Position numbers and translations under genes: made by a program. This document shows, piece by piece, positions 51,481 to 61,900 of a stretch of 64,000 nt of DNA; within the stretch, counting starts at the first letter, position 1; the number at the start of each line of letters is the position of its first letter. The stretch is from Cladocopium goreaui (Eukaryota > Sar > Dinophyceae > Suessiales > Symbiodiniaceae): positions 56,001 through 120,000 of the forward strand of contig CAMXCT020006763.1 in NCBI GenBank assembly GCA_947184155.2. Reading direction: 5' to 3'. A model generated the notes under the pieces. The model worked only from the letters and a program-made list of their open reading frames with translations, ran no database searches and was not told where the DNA came from.

Positions 51481-54400
51481 CGTAGTAGTAGTCGTAGTAG
51501 TAGTAGTAGCAGTAGTAGTAGCAGTAGTAGTAGTAGTAGGAGTAGTAGTAGTAGTAGTAGTTAGTAGTAGGAATGGGTATGGATATACAGGAGCTATGTT
51601 CCCCGCCCCCCTGTGGGTGGGTAGGGGGGTGCGGGGGGTTAGTAGTAGTTAGGAGTAGTAGTTGGTAATTAGTAGGAATGGGTATGGATATACAGGAGCT
51701 ATGTTCCCCGCCCCCCCCTGTGGTGTGGTGGGGGTGTGGTACTGCGTATAATATTTATATATATATATGTGTAAACATGTATGTGTATATATATATATTT
51801 ATTTATATATTTATATTTATTTATATTTATATGTATATGCTTATGTATGTATGTGTTATATATATGTGAATATATGTATGTGTATGTATATATATATATA
51901 TGTATTTAAATACGAATATGAATATATATATATATATATCTATAACATATATATATATATAAGTAGATACATAGCACATGTATATATGACTACAGGTAGC
52001 ACGTAGGTACTTTGAGGGAGTATGCTACGTAGGTCGTCTAAAGGGTAGCATGTACCTAGTAAATGGGAGGCTGGTAGTCAGAATCGCTGCAGAAACCTAG
52101 CAAATACGAGGCTGGACCTCAGAAATGCTGCCAATAGCTTGCGAATAAAAGGGAAGGGGGGGTGCTACCTGGAGACCCATCCCATTCGGGGGGGGGGAGA
52201 CCTCGCGGGCGGAAGACAGGATCATATATATATATATATCTATATATCTATATATATATATATTTATATGTATATATGCACATTTCATAGATATATGAAA
52301 TATGTATATATCTATATGAAATATGTATATAGGTATACCTTCCTAAATATCCCACTTGGTTATATAGCCGGGTCTGATCAGCAAACGAGTGGCCGATTTT
52401 TCAGGTGCTCGGCGGGATGGAGAATTTCCCCCTGGTCTATGCTGCAGTGCCAGGACAAAGATGCGATGCGGACATTCAGTTTTCTGGAAAACCATAGGAA
52501 AACCATAGGAAAACCATAGGAAACCCATAGGAAAACCATAGGAAAACCATAGGAAAACCATAGGAAAATGGGGATTTAACACCAAGACAAATGCTGATTT
52601 CACCAAGAAAAAACATGTGATTTCACTAAGAAACAATGTGATTCAATGGGATTTATAACTAATTCATGGGGATTTAAAGGGATTTTATAGGGATAAATGG
52701 TGACTTTATAGGCATTTAACATTCCATGGATCAATGGTTATGGAAGATCATGGAAGATCATCCCTATCGTAACTGGTGAGTAACTGGGTGAGTTGATTCA
52801 CCTCGAAACATGGGATACCAGGACATGGGGCGTGCTGAAAGATTTGCAGAAAGGGATGATGAGCCCTGCGAATTTCGTGTGTTCAAGTCCTTCAATCTGG
52901 AACTTCAGCGGTCGGCGGATTGTTTTTTTTGGGATTCACAGGGCATCGCAGTAGCTGCGAAGCCCCTGTTGGTTGATGATTGGTTCAGGGTTGAAGCTCA
53001 TAGTATCCTCTATATCCATGATTGTCACGATCAATAAACTGGGAAATCCTATTAACCAAGCAGTATACGGGGACCGGGATTCGAACAGTGCTCACATGAT
53101 TTTGTTATGGAACAAAATGGATCTCAGTCTTGCCGATGATTAATTCATCCCCCCTAATATTATTAAACACCCCCTAAATGGTCCCAATATGTATAGATTC
53201 CCTATTAAAGCATGGTTTTTTGAGTTTCTTGGGCGTGTTTAATATGAACGGGGGAAGGGATTATTTTGATATATGTTCATGACATCCGGATCCATCATAT
53301 GCCCTCAAAAACAATTGAAAGGATACTGGAAACTCCAACTTCAATATGGCAACTGCAACCACTATTCCTGGTTGGTATCCCATGATAATTATTCCCATTG
53401 TACCACCATTAAACCACCATTATGCCACCATATTATGCCACGATTACACCATTGTACCACCACGATACCATCAGTATACCAGCATTATGCCAGCATTACC
53501 ACCATTATACCATCAGTTGGTGGTTTCACACATTTTTCATTTTCCATAATATATGGGATAATCATTCCCATTGACTAATATGTTTCAAGATGCTTAAAAC
53601 CACCAACCAGATAATATCAAACATAACTATATGAAATTTCGTCATCGTACCCTTCATCCACCCTTTGGGCCAGGATATTGCGGTTGGCCAAACCAGCTTC
53701 TTTCTCCTGTCCGTTGGCGTGAATGGGGAAGCCCAACGGTATGTGCAACGGTACTTTCAATGGGGTTGGGGAAAATCGCAATTTCTGAAATTTCCCATGT
53801 TTCACATGGGGGCTTCGTGTAAAGATATTGGGTTCCTGTAAATGTTGCCGTAATCCGTTGATATTCTGGTGAGAAATAGATGAGGCAATTCTTGTTTCGG
53901 AGACAACTTTTCGTTGCAATAATTGAACAGTGAACACTGATCCTTGCAAGACAGACGTTGAGAATTGAGGAATTACGATATGTAAGTCTAGAATGAGAAC
54001 TTGGGCGTACAAGTGCTGTGGACTCAATTTTCTAGACATTTGGGAGTTTCCTGAAATAGGGGTACCCCCAAATCATTCATTTTAATCGGATTTTACCTTA
54101 TAAACCATCCATTTTGGGGTACCCCCATTTATATTTGAATACTGAAGTTTCAGGTTTCCCGCCTGACAGCTTGCTTTCAACTGCCACAGGATGTTCAAAC
54201 CTTTTGCCATTTACCGTATTATCAGTGGGTTCGAGATCTATTCTGCTACCAGTAGAATGAGCTAGTATGTGACAATCACTATTAATTACTATTATCATTG
54301 GATTGGTTTTGTTGGGAAAATTAACCGGAAACCATGGTTTTGTTTTTACCATTAAACCTGGGGTTTCCTGTAATTTTACCCTTAAACCAATCCAATGATA

Positions 54401-54929
54401 TTAGTAGGATCGGTGGGAGGATTCAGCCATGTGATAGGTGGCGCAATATGATCTGAATTATCTCTCGAATTTCACCCGTGTGCAATTGCAGCTTGCCTGC
54501 ATTTGCGGATCTTGGAGCAGCAACTTGGAGCCATGGGAAGACTCTGATGACTCTGAAAATGGGGTGAAGGAACAGTAGATTTCGGGACGAAATGAACACC
54601 TAAAGATCAATCATATGCGAAGTTTCTAGGAGTTGCCTAAAGATATATCGCTATGATGCTTTCATATGAGCCACGGTCAAAATGGTTGAAGACTACTTTA
54701 GTATTGCAGGAGTTTTTTGTCAGAGATGTGCACGAAACACTGTAAAGCGATAGGGCCCCCAAAAAGCGATAACCTGGGACCATACACGACAGTCCATTAA
54801 AGTTGGCGTAAACCCAGCAAATACTGTTGTGCACATTCAGAACGGGCCAGGCCAAACCGATGAGGGAAATTCAACCTGTGGTGCCCGGTTTCCTGCAGTT
54901 AGCATAGCATTTGGCATCCAACTCGCTCG

Positions 54930-54978
<49 letters not shown>

Positions 54979-57900
54979 TGTCTCTCTCTCTCTCTCTCTG
55001 TCGTTTTGTGGCAAATGTCCTTCGAACAATGTCATATGTTGGAGGGGTTATTTAGCGATAACATTAGCAATAACTTAGCCAGAACCATTTGTTGCTCTCG
55101 GTTCCCTGGCCAAGCTGGAGCCATTTCCATAACTTTAGAAAGGACATGAAAGGACATGAATGCAAAATGAAAGGAACATGTGTGCAAATGAAAGGAAGAT
55201 GAGAGGACATGAATGCATATTGGAATGAATATGAAGGAACATGAATGGAAATGAATACCAATGAAATAAACATGGAAGGACAATGAAAGGAAATGAATGC
55301 ACAATGAAAGGAAGATGCATGCAAATGAAAGGCATATGAAGGGAAATGCATCCAAATAAATGCAACACGAAAGGAACATGAAGTGTTGCCGAAGCACCTG
55401 AAACCAACAAAACAACTGCTCGATCCATTTCCGAGCCTGTTAAGGAATGGATTTGGCTTCATGTTGGATCTCCAATATGCCTTCTTTCCACAAAACCCTT
55501 TTTCAAGCGATAGGCCCGCGAAAAGCGATAACCATAACTTAATAGCAACTACTCAGAAAATGATTTTGGCGGGAGCTCATTTGCTTATAACCTATCACCA
55601 TAAAATGGTATTCATATATATATGTGATGTTTGATAGGTATATATAGGAACTATCTAGGCAGATTTCTTTGGATTCCCCCCATCCGACATATCGTCCCTC
55701 TGTTGATCCGGTCGGATCACGTGGCACAGTTCTTGCTGGGATGCCGATAGCTAACATGTTCCTGGCTACTGTGCGGTAGCTATTTGGATGTTTCCTAAAA
55801 TGGGGTACCACTATAAACCATCCATTTCAATATATAAGTTTTTCCACTATAAACATCTATAAACCATCCATTTTAGGGTATCCCAACCTATGGAAACCCC
55901 TATTTAATGAACTAGTTAATGAGGTGATACATCCAGCAAACATCCAACTGGGCAGGCTGAGAGTGATACGATATAATTGATCCGAACAAGGATGACCAAC
56001 ACCCACAAAGCCGCGTAAAACATAAACCTTACACGGTGCGCCCAAGTGATGTTAGTTGGTTTATGAACCCCATTAACATTCCCCAAAAATTGTTTGTCAT
56101 ATCATGTTCTATCCCCATTAATTAAACTATAAGGGATGTTCATAATTTATTTGATAAATAACTTCGAATTTCCGCAACTATGATTATATTCCCCCATAAA
56201 CCCAGTTCACCAAGTCATGTGCGTCAACCGAGCGCGATTTCGTAAACGGGGACCTCACCTTGCAGGGTGTCCATGGTAAATTTCAGGACAACATGGAGGT
56301 ACTGTACCATATAAAGCCATAGCAATTGGGGGTACATCCCCTGAAATTTATGCCTAACAAATAGATACAAATAGGCCTGATATATATATATATTATTATA
56401 TACATATTATATATATTATATTATTTTTTATTGTATCATATTATATTGTATTTTATTGTATTATATTATATTTTCTTTTATTGTATTATATTGTATTGTA
56501 TTATATTAAATTATATTGTATTGTATTATATTATATAATGTAATATTATTTAATATTATGTTTCATTATATTGTATTGTATTATATTATATTATATTTTA
56601 AATATTATATTATATATGCTATATTATTTTTTCATTATATTATATTATTATTTTATTATATATATATTATATTATATATGCTATATTATATTTACTATAT
56701 TGTATATTTCAATTTAATTTATATAATATATATATATATATTTATTCTATACATATCATATATGTATATATTATATTATATTATATTATATTATATTATA
56801 TTAATTATATTAAATTATATTATATTATATTATAGTGTATTATATTATACTTTTTATGTTATATTATATTAGGTTATATTATAGTATATTAGATTATTTT
56901 ACATTATATCATGATATGTTATATTATATTATATTATATTATATTTTATTAAATTTACATTATATCATGTTATGTTATATTATATAATTTTATATTATAT
57001 TACATTATGTTATATTATGTTTGTATATATATATATATTATCTTTTATATTTTAATATTTTTATTTTATAATATGTATATATATATATTATTCTATATAT
57101 TTTATTATCTATATTATTTTATATATTATATTTTATGTATATATATATATTATTATATATATATATATTATATTATGTATTATATATATATATATTATTT
57201 TAATTTATATAAGGCATTTTTGGGTGGATATGAACCTTGGAGTACCAGGTAAACTGACCCATGTCCAAGTGTTTTTTTCCGGAGAGGCTGGCAATCTCAT
57301 GACGAGTCATTTTGGTCATTTGGGTCACGAGTCTCGTGGCATTTCCCAAGGTTTAGTGGATTGTACAGCAATACTGACTTGCTGATGAACATGATGGATG
57401 CTTGGTGCAGAAATCTGCTTTATCAACTGTCTGGCTCTTGAAGGAATATAAGCATCGGACATTCAGGATTCTTGAGTTTGCATATTAGGAACAATGAGAA
57501 TCGTTGAGTCATTCCAGATTGGGTGTCTCCTGAAATCATGGCAACCCCTTATTTTATCCATTTTTTTCGCTGTCCCAAAAAGATAGAAAAGAGAATCCCT
57601 ACCTGTCGATGGTGAAAATTCTACTGTTTCTATCTTTTTAGGGATGACTATGTCGACGAAGATTGACTGATCTTTGCAGACGGAAAAAAATCCCACAGCT
57701 GGATGATACTCTGGTAATCAAACATAGCTAGCTGGAAAAACCCTATTTAAATATGTATGTTTTAATCGTGGGAACATGGTCTATAACTGGAGGATTTTCC
57801 AGCTAGTTATGTTTGATTACCAGAGAGTATTCTTGAGTGAGATGGAGGTTTCCTGAAATAGGGGTACCCCTAAACCATTAATTTTTAACAATTTTCATAG

Positions 57901-58869
57901 GATTTTCCATGAAATAAACCCTCCAGCTATTGGGGTACCCCATTTATCAAGAAAAGTCAACCCAGGGATGTCGTTTTTTTGATGCTGCCAGAAGGCCGCC
58001 TCGGTGGCCCAGGGCGCTACCTGGGGGATGGATCGAAACCCATTTTAGACCATTTTTTGGGGCATAAACGTCCATCAAGAACCATGAAGTAGCTATTTTA
58101 AGCTTCACCAGGGTATGGGTTTTGACATTTTTGGACGCTTTTGACCCATCGCATAAGGAGTTGATTTTTGGATCCGATCACCGGATTGGTTTTGTTGGGA
58201 AATTTTACAGGAAAGCCCCATGATCTTAATGGGAAATTGGCTTTAATGAAATAAAATATGGGCCCATGATCCGAAAAAAATCGATTGATTTGGATTGTTT
58301 ACCCTCTGGTAAACTAACGTAACTATGGAAAATCACCATTTTATAGCTGGGTAAATCCACTATTTTGCAATTTTCAATAGCTTTTTGTATGTTTACCCGA
58401 GGGTAATGATCAAAACATGGGAAAATCGATGGTTTCCTTAGATTTTTCCAACACCACACCAATCCATCCTAGCCTAGGACAATCAAGACGATCCGCCCAT
58501 CGCCAGCCTCACACATAGCTTGGACGGGACGTCAGGCGGAGATGCGCTAGGGATGAAACCGGATTGAAAATCAGGCCAGTAAGAAAATGGCTTCAAAGCA
58601 TTGAATCCATCTCCATATACATATATATATATAATTATAATATATAGTTATAATGTGTATATATATATAGAGAGAGAGTCCTATTTTATATTATATGAAA
58701 ATTATAGACTGGTAGTGATTGGCCTAGTATGTATGTATAGGTATGTATGCTACCCCAAGGATGAATACGTAGCTTAACATGTCATAAATGCATTGCTTGC
58801 GTGATGCTGACCCTGCTCATGAGCAAGAGCAGAAAGACCAGATATATTCATAGTTTGAGCCTTTCCTGG

Positions 58870-58915
<46 letters not shown>

Positions 58916-61900
58916 TATAGAATATAGATATTCATATTTACACATGCATAGAATAGATAATTATACATAGATATCCGGGTAATTATTATGAATATCTGAG
59001 AAGTTATTATGAATTATACATAGATAATTACCTGCATACCTGGGTACATAGATAGATAAACAGAGACAGACAGGCGGACAGATATGGGTTGCCTTTGCTA
59101 GCAGTGGCTTGAGGTAAACTCATGAAACATCCAGGTTTCCCAGAGTTTGGAGTTTCTTAATATGGTTTCATATTGTCGACTCATGGATTCTCCAAGTACA
59201 TTAAAGTCATGGAATCCGCAAGCATATTAAATTCTTTGATTCCACAAACAGGTTAATATAGCTATCCAATGTGAATTCATGTCCTGGTTACAGTAAGAAT
59301 ATATGTTTAAAGATACTGGACACATGTGTCATCATGTGTCACTTCCTGGCAGGATGACCACCAAATTCCATCATTGATTGTCGAATTGTTCATGGCGATT
59401 CTTACACTTCGAACATCAATCTGCAGGCAAAATTCTGAGGACATTGGATCATCACGGAATATGCATTTGAGTCGTGAGTATCATCAGCACCTTAGATGAT
59501 CATCATTATGAAGAAAATTCCGGATGGAAAAGGCATGCCCCCTAGCCATGGACGTAAGTCGTATCTTTGGAGGGTTATCTCAATTAGTAGGTGGATAGCA
59601 GCCTTGCTTAGTAAGATGATATCTACCAAGCATCAATAATTCCTAAGACCGGCATCATTATGTAAGATTTATGATTATATACATATTGTCATCGTTGGTG
59701 ACAGAAATGCACCGATTTTGCTAACCATTTAGATAGCCAATGATATGGGAATATTAAGGGATAATCTATGGATTGATGGGATGGATACTTCATGTGATAC
59801 TATATGCATAATTATACACATAGATAATATACATATATAAAATACATGTATAAATATTTATATATACGCATACTATGGATGGATAAGTTATGGGGCCTCA
59901 CGCCGTGACGTCAATGGAAAGATGGGAATGGTACCCAGGGAGTCATCCCAAATGGCATCAAGTGTAAGCTATTTTCAGCCAAATATCATGAACATAACCA
60001 CAATGAATGATGATTAATATGGATATATATATAATGTTATATACCAGACATATCCAGAAATGATGATACACTGACATATATACCATAATTTTTTCTTTTT
60101 GCCAAGGGATGCCAATTATTTTTCACATTTCTGATAGTCCACCGCAGGCGGTTGCCAAGACGATGTCCATAGACTGCTGAATGTGGCCTGGCATTTACAG
60201 GGCATTGGCCCAAAATCCCAGTTTGTAAGTCAGTGAAACAACCCCATTTATGGAATGAGCAGCCCATTTATATATATATATATACTCATATAAACATTTA
60301 TAACCATTTAAGTGGTAAAAAAACTGGTATAACTGGTTGTAAACAACTGCTAAATAACCCCATATTGATCACCATTTAAATAACTGGTTCTAGGGCTTTA
60401 CACAGCTGGGATGACTGAGGCGTGGGCTTGGTTGTTCTTCGCCAGAGGTGGGGTGATATGGGGCAACGTTGTGAGGATATCATGGGAAGATGTTTTCTAA
60501 AGTCGTAGACTTGTAGAAAATTGCCTGGTTGGATTGTACTGGTAGCCGTACACTTGTTCAATTGGTTCTGGTATTTTTCAGCGTTTTTGAGATTATATAA
60601 ATGGGTTTACACAGAAAAGAAGTCGACACATCCTGTGTTTTGGCGTTCAACAAACCACCAAAAACTGAGGATTTGACGAAGAAGACAGGCAAATCAGACA
60701 CAAATGGTGGTTGAGAGTCTGATGAATATATTCCCCCGCCAGAATAGATGGCTCAATTTATTGAGTTGCGCCATCTATGTCAAAGGCAAAATGCAGGGGA
60801 TAGATGGCGCAACTCCATTCAAAACAGGTCAGTTGCGCCATGTATGTCCCTAAAAATGACATATTTTTTGCAATCTTCTGCGCTGGTTTGCACCCATAGT
60901 TTTTCCTCAACATCAAGCTGCCTTTTTGCGACATAGATGGCGCAACTCCCACTCATTCGCCAAAATCAGGCTGGGAATGCCCACATAGATGGCGCAACTC
61001 CCTCATCTCTCCCGACATCCATAAACCAACCTAACCAAAATATGCCACATAAATGGCGCATCTCCTTTCCTGAAGCAGAAATATGCCCCCCAAATCGGGC
61101 CTGTTTCCAAACAGTTCCAAACCACATAGATGGCGCAAGTCCGGGAAGGACTTGATGATGAGGACAAAAGATGTTTCTAAATTCTTTTGCCACTGCCAGC
61201 CCCCCTCAGCCTGCTGAACTGCCATGTTTGGGACGCGCATGGATGGCGCAAGTCAGGAAAGGGCTTCAAGGTATTGCAATGAATTTTAACATTTTTCAAA
61301 ATATGTTTGTCAAAATATGTTGAAAATGAGAGTTCTATCCATAAATTCTGTCCACCATCAGTTTTAAAACATTCAGTGGTTCATTTTCAAGGTGTCGCAA
61401 TGAAATTTTAAAAGACTTGAATGTGATTTAAGGGACATAGATGGCGCAATTCATTTTTGAACCCCTCGACAATTTGTCTGGCGTTTGAATGGGATTTAAG
61501 GGACATAGATGGCGCAACTCATTTTTTGGATAAAAAATCTAGTGGAATTATATATATATATATGTATATACATACACAATACAAACATGTGTAATCTACA
61601 ATATAAACAAGCAAAAATGATCGGAAATGTAGTAAACTTAGTTAACAATACCCTTACGCCCATCTACTGGAGTGGCAGTTGCGCCATATACCTTTTCATT
61701 TTAAAGTAAGTTGGTCATCCAATATGCGCTATTTTGGGGTGATTTTTTTCTTCAATTGGATCTTTGTCACAAGCCACATAGATGGCGCAACTCGTTTTAT
61801 GTTCCAGCCAAAATAGCGCCGTTTTCTGCCTCACCGCGCGGTGCCATCTTATGGGCATTTTGGTTTTTGAGTTGCGCCATCTATTCTGGGGCGAGTGTAT

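Noticed and set aside
51332..51652. Poly-Val open frame
   Set aside because: Translation of (GTA)n / (TAG)n microsatellite.
52811..52960. Open frame with DMGRAERFAERDDEPCEF
   Set aside because: It follows an AG|G site, but its phase and sequence do not fit between the two flanking amylase exons, which join well without it.
55032..55462. Three overlapping - strand frames of 97-132 codons rich in Phe, His, Ser and Cys
   Set aside because: They follow the degenerate AAAGGAACATGAATGCA repeats.
56516..57252. Tyr/Ile-rich frames
   Set aside because: Translation of the AT satellite; no G/C island and no motif.
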